From: Halodesulfurarchaeum formicicum
GTDB lineage: Archaea > Halobacteriota > Halobacteria > Halobacteriales > Halobacteriaceae
Reading direction: 5' to 3'
Assembly (NCBI RefSeq): GCF_001886955.1
Contig: NZ_CP016804.1
Location: forward strand, 1,736,001-1,800,000
Length of the DNA: 64,000 bases
The notes below the pieces were generated by a model. That model saw nothing but the letters and a program-made list of their open reading frames with translations. It did not search any database and was not told where the DNA came from. This document shows, piece by piece, positions 17,092 through 27,700 of the stretch. Within the stretch, counting starts at the first letter, position 1. Every line of letters begins with the position of its first letter. Both the position numbers and the translations under genes were made by a program.

Positions 17092-20061
17092 TTAGTCCTC
17101 CTCGAAAGTAATCTGAAGCATCTCACTAGCTGCATCTTTGAGAGTCTCCGAATCGACGACATCTTGGAGTTTCGCGATACTCTCGACGATCTCTTGTCGT
17201 TTCGGCACTCCCTCCAATTGCGGGAATACATATGCAATGACCGCTCTCGTCAGCCGAGGCTTTAGCTTCCGATCGTCGTGATTCTCCACAAAGAGGACAA
17301 GGTCCCTCACGATCGCCGGGCCGATTGATCGGCCTTCTACAGCTGAATTTGTTCTTTGCCAAACTTGACCAACAGCGCGTAATTCCCGATCACTGAGATT
17401 GATTTCAAGGGCTTCATCGCCATCTTCCCATGCTGAGATATACTCCTCCATCAGGGTGTCGAGATTACCGTCGAGATCAGGAACACCAACCCGTATGAAT
17501 GCGAAACGCCGCATGAAGGCGTAGCTCATCTCGTACAGTGAAGTCTTATCATAGGTATTCATCGTCGCCAACAGACGCCACGAATTTGGGATCGGATATT
17601 GATTTTGTCGTGGACTCCCTTCGAGATCATTCACAGGTAGAATTTCAACTTCGTCTCCGTTTCGGGTATACGGGAGCGTAACTGGCTGTCCGGAAAGAAC
17701 GGTAAACAGTTGTCCGAACGCCTTGTCGATGTCAGCTCGATTCAGTTCGTCGATAACGAGTGGCTCGTTAATCGGAACATCATGGTGCGTATGGCGTAGC
17801 CGATTGAGGACGGTCCCGGGAGTGAAGGACAGGGACTCGCCAGAATTGGTGTCCTGACTCTCACTAGGCATATATCCGCCGACAGTATCAAACGTGGACC
17901 AATCAGCGGTAGCAGTCGTAACTTGGGATCCGGTGTAGAGGTGGGGATGCGATTCAGCGAGGTCTTGGGCTACTCGTTCAGCGATTTCAGTTTTCCCTGT
18001 TCCGGGAGGACCAGTCAGAATGACGTGCTTCCCCGATCGTATTGCTGCTTCAATCTCGTTAATTATCTCCTCGCCTTGATTGCCGGGGAAATACAACCCA
18101 TCTAATATTTCTGTTGAGAGATTGGGGTTTGCAGAATAGTGTATATTGACTGGTGAGCTTTCAGAAAGAGATTGAGCCAGTTCCTGGAGGATAATCCGAG
18201 GACGCTCATAGTCTAATTTCCCGTTTTCTGATCGGAAGGTTTGGAAGGAGCCCTGCGCGCCAATACCCTTTCCTACCTCTTCTTCACAGCGATCATTGAC
18301 CCTGCTGAATGTGAGGAGCCCCTCAGTTAGTGTCTCAATTTGATCCTCGATTTCCTCATCACTCTCCTCGAGGATAGTGATTGATTGGTCGATTGAAGTA
18401 ATGTCACTAGTGAGGAACAGCCGGTCGAAGCTCAAAATATACGGGAACGATTTGCCCTCATAAATCTCGTCCCACCACCAATCGTCCTCCACTGTGTAAC
18501 TTTGTCCGACAATACCTGCACCTATGAAACCCGCAGGTTGGGATTCGAGTGCCGGGTTTCCCGGTTCGGCTCGGGAATGGAAGAGTGCTAGATCTCCTTC
18601 AGAAACCTTGTTCCAACGATTTCTGTGTTCTTCACCAAATGAAATGGCCCGACGACGGAATGAGGTGAGCCAATAATCTGGAGGAGCTGTAAAGGTGTGA
18701 ACAGATATCTCGTCGGTATTGGCATTCAGGTAGTCTATCAGCGGATGCTGTACCTCATCCGCGCCCTGTCCTTCTGATACCACCGAATATTCCTCGTTAA
18801 ATATCGTCTTCAACTTTACATGATTGATATTTAACCTAGAAATCTCCGGAATCTCCGACTGGATATCTCTAAGGAGAGCCATATAGAGTACCTGGGAGGG
18901 ATCCAAGGCAAACAAAGAGCCAACGCCAAGATCCTCAGCCCGGTCAGACAACCATTCTTCATTCTCGTCGTACACGCGTTGGATTTGCTCAATAAGCACC
19001 TGCTCTTCTTTGGAAATTTCCGAGGCAGTTTGGACAGCGATGTTCTTCAACGGTTCTGTCCAATCGGAAACGATCGCCTTTGAGAGTTCAGAATGGAACT
19101 TTTGGATGTCTTCATCGGAATCTGATATTCGGTCCAATACATCGGCCGTGGCTTCTTCAACACCTTCGTATTCACCACTCTGAATGGGGCCAAAGGGATC
19201 CGTTTGTTCACCCGAATCCTCATCGAATGCGTCCAGCAGGTTCTCATAATGGCCGTCGTCGATTATCCTTTGAAACTCGCCCACTAATCGGGCTACTTCA
19301 TTGATCCAGGTTCTTGAAGACGGATTATCGTCTACTGAATATTCTTTGTGGCAAATCGACGAAGTGCCATAGAGATTGTTTTTTGACGTCAGTAAATCGC
19401 TAGTGAGTGGGATATTGCGTTCCTCAAATCCATCAACATCTACAACCGTACGTAGCAATTCGGCTCGGGTTGCAAGGATTTTCCTGGCTTTTGTCCGTCC
19501 GTATTCTTCTTGCAGATTCGTCATTCCCTGATTGAGTGTTAGAAAAACCGAATCATTCCCAGTGTCAAACAAATAGACAATATAGAGACCGTTTTTGGGG
19601 TCCGATGTTACTCGCTCATCAAAAATCCCGATCCAAGGAATGTTTGCCAGTCCACCATATCCGACTGATCCACGGATTGAGAGATGATCATAGGAAAGCG
19701 ATTGGTCAAGTATTTCGGGTATCTCATCTTTGATTATTTTGGCCGCCTCGTGGCTGAAATCATCTTTCTCTCTGGCTTCTGGGTAATCCCGAATAGCGAT
19801 TTCAAATAGATCCGCGATATCCTCCCCTGCATCGAGTAACAGCCGGTATTCCCCATCTCCATGAAACTTCACTTCCCCTTCATCCCGGAGTTCCTGAAGC
19901 GTTCGACGTAAGCCGGCCTCAATATTATCGTTATTGGGAAATTCTTCAGATAATATGGGTTTCAGTTCCGCTTCCAGCTCGCCCAACGTTACTTCCCGGC
20001 GCCCAGTTTCGGAAACCCATCGTTGTAATTCGTTTCTCACTACTGTTCGCCATTGAGACAT
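17092..20061 (-). CDS. McrB-like AAA+ protein with MrcB-like and EVE-like domains
   Basis: A 989-residue protein. The order appears to be: a winged-helix-like start (1-75); a region resembling the MrcB/DUF3578 domain (about 100-270, with YIVYLFDTG and FLTLNQG); a helical linker; an EVE/YTH-like segment (about 460-590) starting DYWLTSFRRR and containing GDLALFHSR; and a C-terminal McrB-type AAA+ motor with Walker A GPPGTGKT (near 683-690), Walker B LVIDELNRAD and a later ATMNTYDKTS in the position of the McrB NTxD signature. EVE domains read modified cytosine, so the pair is probably a modification-dependent restriction system. One sampled 60-base line has about 40% GC, far below the flanks. 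Confidence 0.8.
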   Translation of the reverse strand: MSQWRTVVRNELQRWVSETGRREVTLGELEAELKPILSEEFPNNDNIEAGLRRTLQELRDEGEVKFHGDGEYRLLLDAGEDIADLFEIAIRDYPEAREKDDFSHEAAKIIKDEIPEILDQSLSYDHLSIRGSVGYGGLANIPWIGIFDERVTSDPKNGLYIVYLFDTGNDSVFLTLNQGMTNLQEEYGRTKARKILATRAELLRTVVDVDGFEERNIPLTSDLLTSKNNLYGTSSICHKEYSVDDNPSSRTWINEVARLVGEFQRIIDDGHYENLLDAFDEDSGEQTDPFGPIQSGEYEGVEEATADVLDRISDSDEDIQKFHSELSKAIVSDWTEPLKNIAVQTASEISKEEQVLIEQIQRVYDENEEWLSDRAEDLGVGSLFALDPSQVLYMALLRDIQSEIPEISRLNINHVKLKTIFNEEYSVVSEGQGADEVQHPLIDYLNANTDEISVHTFTAPPDYWLTSFRRRAISFGEEHRNRWNKVSEGDLALFHSRAEPGNPALESQPAGFIGAGIVGQSYTVEDDWWWDEIYEGKSFPYILSFDRLFLTSDITSIDQSITILEESDEEIEDQIETLTEGLLTFSRVNDRCEEEVGKGIGAQGSFQTFRSENGKLDYERPRIILQELAQSLSESSPVNIHYSANPNLSTEILDGLYFPGNQGEEIINEIEAAIRSGKHVILTGPPGTGKTEIAERVAQDLAESHPHLYTGSQVTTATADWSTFDTVGGYMPSESQDTNSGESLSFTPGTVLNRLRHTHHDVPINEPLVIDELNRADIDKAFGQLFTVLSGQPVTLPYTRNGDEVEILPVNDLEGSPRQNQYPIPNSWRLLATMNTYDKTSLYEMSYAFMRRFAFIRVGVPDLDGNLDTLMEEYISAWEDGDEALEINLSDRELRAVGQVWQRTNSAVEGRSIGPAIVRDLVLFVENHDDRKLKPRLTRAVIAYVFPQLEGVPKRQEIVESIAKLQDVVDSETLKDAASEMLQITFEED

Positions 20062-20185
20062 ATTGTGTCCCGACTCTCCCGCGATTTATGTAATTGTATG
20101 GTATCCGCACATGGGTCAATTATATTCGGGAGGACCCCCACACAGCAAAGGCGATCGCCTGTCGGTTGGTTAAAGATGTGGGGGG

Positions 20186-20536
20186 TTATCCTCGCTCAGC
20201 AACTGAAAGGTAAAGTGCATAATTATCAGTCAATTCGCCGGTATCCCTGTCTTCAGTTCGCTGTAGATTGATTTCTACTCTTGTGCCATCGTCCTCGAAT
20301 TCGAGGAGAGCTTTGAATTTGCTCGCTGCCGCTTCAACGAAATCAGCTGTCCCTGTTACCCGAATATCAGACACCTCAGTCGCATACTTGCTTCCCGTGA
20401 ATCCGTTGGGTTTCGGGACAACGGTATCATTCAGTTCCTTTCCAGATTGTTCATCTAACCCGTCAAGCCATTTCATCGAATGGCGCTTGGTAATGTGGCC
20501 TGAATCCGTCGTGGGTAGGTCTTCCAATTCGTTCAT
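20186..20536 (-). CDS. Small hypothetical protein within the defence island
   Basis: A 116-residue acidic protein with no recognised domain. The C-terminal half (about 45-115) alternates hydrophobic and charged residues in a way that suggests a beta-rich fold. It contains no cysteines and no membrane segment. It lies between the McrB-like gene and the divergent methylase gene, about 125 bases from each. It could be an antitoxin-like, anti-restriction or regulatory protein of the island, but the sequence does not show which. An ORF of this length in lower-GC DNA with a sensible composition is likely real. Confidence 0.5.
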   Translation of the reverse strand: MNELEDLPTTDSGHITKRHSMKWLDGLDEQSGKELNDTVVPKPNGFTGSKYATEVSDIRVTGTADFVEAAASKFKALLEFEDDGTRVEINLQRTEDRDTGELTDNYALYLSVAERG

Positions 20537-20661
20537 ATTTACCCATTGTTCCGTTTTCCTATTTGAACTTCCGCAGGGTTCGTTTGAGAAACGAACCGAA
20601 CGACAAGGACAGACAATGGGTCCACCAAACTATATGAAACCTGGACGAATCGGATGGTAGT

Positions 20662-23600
20662 ATGCCATCTTCGTTTCTCGATTCAAGAACTGGCCGCCGG
20701 TGGGACTACGACCGGGGCGGCGATGAGTTCGAATATTATCAAGGAAGTGGCGCAAGTCAACTCGAAATTGCAGTTGCCGATCACGGCGAACGACCGACGA
20801 AAGAGTTCCTCCGGAAGACGTACACTGACCGACGAGGGAACCGTGCGAACCCGATTTTGATCGTCGCGATCTACGATGACAAGGTTGGCCTGTGTGGGCC
20901 GAGCGGTGAAGAGCCGCCGATCTACCGCGATGTTGACCGCGGACAGGCTGAGCGCGTGTGTGAGGCCGCGCTAGACAAACCAGACCGCTTCACCGCTCAG
21001 CAGTTCCTTAGCGAAATGCTTCCTCAACTCGACGAGGAGCTCACGGGACTCCGTAACCAAGGCCTCCTCTCGACCCACGAGCTTCGCGTTGGAGTACCCG
21101 AGCGTGATGATTGGGTAGATGCGACGAAACAGGCCCGACACGCCCTAGATGACGATGACCCGCGAGAGATGGTCAAGGGGCTGAACTACGAGATCGATCA
21201 GCTCACCGACCAGAGTTACGTCCTCAGGGATACCAGCGACGGTCACGAGCGGGCGGTCGCCATGTTCCTCCAAGAGGACGAATCGTTCGACCACGCACAG
21301 GATCGGTTCGTGGGTCAGTCGCCGGTGGCCTACGCGCTCAATGAAGCGGACAAGCGGAACCTGGATTACGTCATCGGAAGTAGCGGTGACACGCTCCGGC
21401 TGTACACGACGAACCCCGACGAAGGTTTCGGGTCGCGCGGTCGTACGGACACCTACGTCGAGGTGAACACGAACCTGCTCGCGGACGACAAAGCCGCGTA
21501 CCTTTGGCTACTATTCTCCGCGAACGCGCTCCGTGACGACGGGACGCTCCACGACATCATGGAGCGGTCGAAGGATTACGCCGCCGACCTCGGGGCTCGT
21601 CTTCGAGAGCGCATCTACGACGATGTCGTCCCTGATCTCGCGGAAGCCATCGCTCGGGCTCGTGATCTTGAGGACCCGACGAAAGAGGATCTCGACCAGA
21701 CCTACGAGATGGCACTTATCCTGCTATACCGACTTCTCTTCATCTCCTACACCGAAGACGAGGAGTTCCTCCCGCGGCGGCGCAACGCCCGGTACGACCA
21801 GGAATCGCTCAAGCGCAAAGCCCGCGACCTCCACGAGTTCGTACAGGACGACGGCGAGTTCGACGAGAACTTCTACGACCACTGGGACGACGTGATGCAC
21901 CTCTCCCGTGCCATCCATCACGGTCACGACGAGCTCGGCCTTCCTGCGTACGATGGGCGGCTTCTCTCTGAGGACCCAGAAATCTCCGAAGCCGGCGCAA
22001 GACTCGCTGACATCCGGCTCGACAACTCCGAATTCGGACCGGTACTTGTGAACCTCCTCATCGACGAGACCGAGGACGGCTACCAGGGGCCCGTCGACTT
22101 CCGAAATATCGGCGTGCGCGAGTTCGGAGTTATCTACGAGGGACTCCTCGAATCCGAACTCTCACAGGCCGATCAGCCGCTCACCGTAGACGACGGACGC
22201 TACGAGCCCGTCAGTACTGACGGACAGCAAACGCTGGGTGAGGACGACGGTGTGGTCGTCCAGGAGGGGGAGGTGTATCTCCACGGGCAGTCCGGCGAAC
22301 GTAAGGCGACCGGAACGTACTACACCAAGACTCGGTTCGTCGAGCATCTGCTGGACTACTCGTTGGAACCCGCGCTCGACGACCACATAGAACGCATTGA
22401 CCGACTCCGAGAAGAAGAGGGTGAGAACGCCGCCGCGGACGCGTTCTTTGACATCCGAGTGGCCGACATCGCGATGGGTTCGGGACACTTCCTCGTGGGT
22501 GCCGTTGACCGAATCGAGTCACGGCTCTACTCGTACCTCACCGAGAATCCGCTGCCGCCTGTCGAGGACGAACTGGACAATCTCGAAGACGCCGCCCTGG
22601 ACGCCTTCGACGACGAAGAGTACGCGCCACCGGTCGAACGTGGGCAACTACTCCGGCGGCAGGTCGCGCGACGGTGCATTTTCGGCGCTGATCTAAATCC
22701 CCTGGCGACGGAACTCGCTCGACTGTCGATCTGGGTCCACACGTTCGTTCCGGGCCTTCCGCTGACGTTCCTCGACTACAACCTCGTGACCGGCGACTCG
22801 CTCGCGGGAATCGGGACACTAGACGAGGTAACGGACATCCTTGACGTGGATCAAACGTCGCTGGGGATGTTCGCCGGCGGACAGAGTGTAATGAATGAGG
22901 TGCGTGAGGACATCTCTCGACTCGGCGACTTCGCTGACGCGAGCGCCGAACAGGTACAGGAGGCCCGGGAAACCCGCGGGGAAATCGAAGACAGTCTCGA
23001 ACAAGTCCGAGCGAGGTTCGACATTCTCGCGGCATCACGTATTGACGATGAGATTGATACGGACGCCGTTTCGGATACGAGTATCGAGGACGTAACCGAA
23101 CTACCGAGTTACGAGCGGGCACAGGAGATACTGGAATCAACTAATCCGTTACACTTCCCGGCAGCGTTCCCTGAGGTGTTCGACGGTGAGAGTTCTGGTT
23201 TCGACGTTATCGTTGGGAATCCACCATGGGAGAAAACACAAATTGAGCGTCATGAGTTCTGGGGGCGCTACCATCCCGGGCTCCGGGGCGTCTCTCAACG
23301 AGAGCGTGAAAGTATTATGGATGATCTGGAGACAGAGCGACCCGACCTTGCTGCCGAGTTTGAGCGTCTAAAAGATGCGGAGGAGAAACGCGGGAAGATA
23401 CTTACGAACGGCCCCTATCCAGGCATCGGAAAGTCACATCCCGACCTGTACAAGGCGTTCTCGTGGCGGTTTTGGAATCTCGTGAATAGGGACGGAGATG
23501 TAGGTGTTGTCCTCCCACGCAGTTGTTTCATCGGTCCAGGGATGGAACAATTCCGCCGTCGAGTTCTGGATGAGGGAGAAGTCCTTGATTTGACCTTTCT

Positions 23601-24792
23601 CAAAAATAAGGCGGGCTGGGTGTTCGATGGAGTTGAACCTCGGTACACTATTGCGCTTTTTTCGTTCCATCGAACACGGTCCAGTACAGATCCTGAACTA
23701 CCTATCAGGGGACCATATGACGATGCCCCAAGCTATGAGAAGGCCATGGAACAGAGTCCCTACAGATTCCCTGCTGAACGGGCGAAAAAATGGGGAGGTA
23801 CTGCAACAATTCCCCTCCTTCCGGATGACTTGAGATCTGTAGATGTATTTGACACCCTTGAGGGTCATACATTCATCGGCGATGATTCGGCTGAGTGGTA
23901 TCCAGTTCCCTATCAGGAGCTGAATGCAACTCAAGATAAGAAAGCCGACGACGGGACCAGAATAATGCATATGATTGAGGACCCCCCGGACAGCTACTGG
24001 CCGGTGTATAAGGGGGAATCCTTCAATATCTGGACCCCTCGCGCAGGTAGTGTATATGCCTGGGCAGATCCAGATGTCCTGGTTGATTATATGCAGGATA
24101 AAAGAGAAGGATCCTATCGGTATGCTGGCAGTCGCTCACCATTCTCTGACATGAGTGAGGAATGGGTATACGACGAAGAGACATTACCATGTTTCTCGCC
24201 AAGAATCGCATTCCGAGACATAGCTCGGCGAACAGATAGTAGAACTGTACTCTCCTCGCTTATTCCACCAAAAACCGTTATGGTGCATAATTCACCCACC
24301 CTGATCTTTCCGCAAGGAAATCAGGAAGATGAGGCATATCTTTTGGGAGTCCTCAGTTCGATCCCCCTCGATTGGTATGCGCGTCGCTTCGTTGAGGCAC
24401 ATGTTACGTTCGGGATTTTCAACACTCTCCCTCTGCCCCGTCCGGGGCGCGAGGATCGCCTACGCCAGCGTGTCGTCGAACTCTCCGGCCGCCTCGCTGC
24501 TGTCGACGACCGCTATGCCGATTGGGCCGACGCGGTCGGCGTTGACTACGGTCCCCTCGACGAGGACACCAAACAGGAGAAGATCTACGAACTCGACGCC
24601 GTCGTCGCGCATCTCTACGGTCTCTCCCGTGAGCACGTCAAGGTAGTCTTCGAGACGTTCCACGACGGCTGGGACTACGAGGAGCGTCTCGAACGCGTGC
24701 TCGACTATTACGAGGAATGGGCGGACCGACTCGATCTCGACCACGCCGACCGCGAGGCGGAACGAGCGGCTGGTACACGCAACGATGACTGA
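20662..24792 (+). CDS. Large adenine-specific DNA methylase, DrmMI/Eco57I-like
   Basis: A 1376-residue N6-adenine methyltransferase. The SAM-binding motif I is ADIAMGSGHFL (about 602-612) and the catalytic motif IV is GNPPWE (about 853-858). A long N-terminal region (1-560) is helical and charged. The C-terminal third should hold the target-recognition domain. Size, motif order and an overlapping SNF2-type helicase gene resemble DrmMI of class 1 DISARM, but also Eco57I-like and type ISP enzymes. No nuclease motif was found in this chain. GC falls to about 45-47% in sampled lines near 23,900-24,100 against 57-62% in sampled lines on either side, as expected if the recognition domain was exchanged. 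It overlaps the helicase gene by 8 bases. Confidence 0.85.
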   Translation: MPSSFLDSRTGRRWDYDRGGDEFEYYQGSGASQLEIAVADHGERPTKEFLRKTYTDRRGNRANPILIVAIYDDKVGLCGPSGEEPPIYRDVDRGQAERVCEAALDKPDRFTAQQFLSEMLPQLDEELTGLRNQGLLSTHELRVGVPERDDWVDATKQARHALDDDDPREMVKGLNYEIDQLTDQSYVLRDTSDGHERAVAMFLQEDESFDHAQDRFVGQSPVAYALNEADKRNLDYVIGSSGDTLRLYTTNPDEGFGSRGRTDTYVEVNTNLLADDKAAYLWLLFSANALRDDGTLHDIMERSKDYAADLGARLRERIYDDVVPDLAEAIARARDLEDPTKEDLDQTYEMALILLYRLLFISYTEDEEFLPRRRNARYDQESLKRKARDLHEFVQDDGEFDENFYDHWDDVMHLSRAIHHGHDELGLPAYDGRLLSEDPEISEAGARLADIRLDNSEFGPVLVNLLIDETEDGYQGPVDFRNIGVREFGVIYEGLLESELSQADQPLTVDDGRYEPVSTDGQQTLGEDDGVVVQEGEVYLHGQSGERKATGTYYTKTRFVEHLLDYSLEPALDDHIERIDRLREEEGENAAADAFFDIRVADIAMGSGHFLVGAVDRIESRLYSYLTENPLPPVEDELDNLEDAALDAFDDEEYAPPVERGQLLRRQVARRCIFGADLNPLATELARLSIWVHTFVPGLPLTFLDYNLVTGDSLAGIGTLDEVTDILDVDQTSLGMFAGGQSVMNEVREDISRLGDFADASAEQVQEARETRGEIEDSLEQVRARFDILAASRIDDEIDTDAVSDTSIEDVTELPSYERAQEILESTNPLHFPAAFPEVFDGESSGFDVIVGNPPWEKTQIERHEFWGRYHPGLRGVSQRERESIMDDLETERPDLAAEFERLKDAEEKRGKILTNGPYPGIGKSHPDLYKAFSWRFWNLVNRDGDVGVVLPRSCFIGPGMEQFRRRVLDEGEVLDLTFLKNKAGWVFDGVEPRYTIALFSFHRTRSSTDPELPIRGPYDDAPSYEKAMEQSPYRFPAERAKKWGGTATIPLLPDDLRSVDVFDTLEGHTFIGDDSAEWYPVPYQELNATQDKKADDGTRIMHMIEDPPDSYWPVYKGESFNIWTPRAGSVYAWADPDVLVDYMQDKREGSYRYAGSRSPFSDMSEEWVYDEETLPCFSPRIAFRDIARRTDSRTVLSSLIPPKTVMVHNSPTLIFPQGNQEDEAYLLGVLSSIPLDWYARRFVEAHVTFGIFNTLPLPRPGREDRLRQRVVELSGRLAAVDDRYADWADAVGVDYGPLDEDTKQEKIYELDAVVAHLYGLSREHVKVVFETFHDGWDYEERLERVLDYYEEWADRLDLDHADREAERAAGTRNDD

Positions 24793-27700
24793 ACGCAGTC
24801 GCTTCGAGCGCCCACAGTTCGTCGATAACCGGAGCGGGAACACGCTCGCTACGGCGATCAACGGCTACCTCGAGGAGATCGACGACCGCCTCGCCGACGA
24901 TCCAGATTTGGACGTCGTGACCGGCTACTTCAACCCGCGGGGCTACTTCTCGGTCGACGAAGGACTGGGGCACGTCGATCAAGTCCGACTCCTCATCGGT
25001 GCCCAACCGGAGTACGAGGGGACCGAACGGTGGCGGCAACCAGGCGATCCGCTGGACGAGGAATACGACCAGAAGCGGATCAACGATGCGCTCCAGCGAC
25101 TCGATGAGAATCTCGAACAGGACCGGAATCTGCTGGGGTTCTCACGCGAAATGGACGAGAATCTACAGGACCTCGTGGAGTTCCTTAATAGCGACCGCGT
25201 GGAGATTCGTCGGCACGAGGACCGATTCATCCACGGGAAGGCCTACCTGTTTTCCGACCACGAGGGCGTCATCGCTGGTTCGTCGAACTTCACCGGTGCC
25301 GGCCTGAACTCGAACCTCGAACTCAACCTCGGCACGTACGACCCGCACGTCACGGGGAAGGTCCAGGACTGGTTCGACGACCTCTGGAACGAGAGCGAAC
25401 CGTTCGATCTCGCCGGACTATACGAGGAACGGTTCGAGCCGTACGACCCGTATCTCGTCTACCTGCGCGTGCTCTACGAGCGATACGGTGAAGAGCTTGA
25501 GGAGGAACGCGACGAAGAGGGTGGCATCGGCCTCACGACCTTCCAGGAGGATGGTGTCCGCCGAGCGAATCGGTTCCTCGACGAACACGGTGGCGTCATA
25601 GTCGCAGACGAGGTCGGCCTCGGGAAGACATACATCGCTGGCGAATTGCTCCATCAGTACGTCCACGAAAACCGCCAGCGGGCGCTTGTTGTCGCCCCAG
25701 CGTATCTCCGGGACGGGATGTGGAACCGCAAACCCAGCGAGTGGGGCATCCAATTCGAGACGATCTCCTACGCCGAACTCCGAAACGACAGCCAACTCGG
25801 TGGCGACGCCAACAACCTGGATCTTGAGGTTGACGAATACCAGCTGGTCGTCATCGACGAGGCACACGCGTTCCGCAATCCAGGGACCCAGCAAGCGGAC
25901 GCTCTCCGTCGCCTCCTCCGTGGCGACCCTCCAAAGGACGTGGTGATGCTCACGGCAACCCCGGTCAACAACTCACTGTGGGATCTCTACTACGAACTCA
26001 ATTACTTCATCAAAAACGACGCCGAGTTCGCCCACGAGGGCATCCGATCGCTTCGTGAGCGGTTCAAACAAGCGCAGGCAGAGGACCCGTCGGATCTGAG
26101 TCCCGATATGCTGTTCGACGTGCTTGACGAGACGACCGTCCGTCGGACTCGTCAGTTCATCAAAAGTCACTACGAGAACGCCACGATGCCGGATGGCGAG
26201 GGTGGCTCTATTCGGATTAGTTTCCCTGACCAGCATCCACAGCGTGTGGATTACGAGTTCTCCGAGACGTTCGGCGACGAGTACTTCGGGGATATCGCTC
26301 GTGGACTCGCAGCGGCCGACCACGAGGAAGCTGAACTGACACTAGCTCGCTATCGTCCATCGTACTACTTGGAAGGCGAAGAGGATAGCTCTGAGCTGTC
26401 GTTGGTGGGGCTGCTCCGGACAGGACTACTCAAGAGATTCGAATCATCAAGCCACGCGTTTGCGAACACGCTGAACCGAATGATCGGGCAAAACCGGGCC
26501 GCGCTCCAGCTCATGGACGAGGGGTACTTCCCGGACACCGATGCGATCGACGAGTGGATGGAGACTGACAGCGATGAGGCCTGGGACGAACTCCTCGAGG
26601 AGGCTGAGGGCCATCATATCCCGCTTGCTGCTGCTGAAACAGACCCGAATCAGCTCCGTGCGGACCTCGAACACGATATCGAGATTCTGGAACGATGGCA
26701 CGACGGTGCGCGCGCTGTGACTCGTGAACAGGACGAAAAGCTCCACGCCCTCCGCGACACGCTTCATGATGTCGTAGAACTGGCCCGAAAAGATGCTGAG
26801 ACAGAGGGGGCTGCAGACGATACCGTGGAGGCTGCGTTCCGACAGAACCGGAAGGTCTTGTTGTTCTCCTACTACGAGGACACGGTCGACTGGATCCTCG
26901 ATTACCTAGAAGACATCGTCGCCGAGGACGATGAACTCTCGTGCTACGAGGGACGTATCGCCGGGGTGTCAGGTGATGATTCCAAGTGCGGTGTCTCAAG
27001 AGAAGACGCAGTCTACGGGTTTGCTCCGAACATCTCTGACGCACCGCCGGATGCAACGGACGACTTCGATATTCTCGTGACCACGGACGTCCTCGGTCAA
27101 GGGGTTAATCTCCAGGAAGCCCGCACAGTCATCAACTACGATTTGCCCTGGAATCCGATGCGTGTGGTACAGCGGAACGGTCGTATCGACCGCGTGAACT
27201 CGCCGCACTCCGATATCTACCCGATCTCGTTCTTCCCGGAGGATCGACTGGATGAACTGCTCGAACTCGAACATCGGGTCCGACGGAAGCTTACACAAGC
27301 GGCTCGGTCGATCGGCGTCGACAGTGAAGTGATTCCAGACATGGAGACGTTAGAGCAAAACTTCTCGGACAAGCTCGAAGAGATTGGGTCCATCCACAAT
27401 GAGGAGGAGGAACTCTACGAGCAGGGTGGGACAGAGGCAGCAGCCTATTCAGGCGAGGAGTACAGGCAGGAACTCCGAAAGGGGCTGCAAACCCGAGAGG
27501 ATCAGATTACGTCACTCCCGTGGGCGGCAGGGTCGGGATTTAAAGGCGAGAACCCGGGTTACTTTTTCTGCGCCAGGATCGGCGACGAGGTGTTCATGCG
27601 ATTCGTTCCGAAGGGGTGGGACGAGATTGAGCGGAGTGACGACAAAGATGTCTTGATCCAGGACACACTCACCTGCCTCAAACGAATCGAGTGTACAGCC

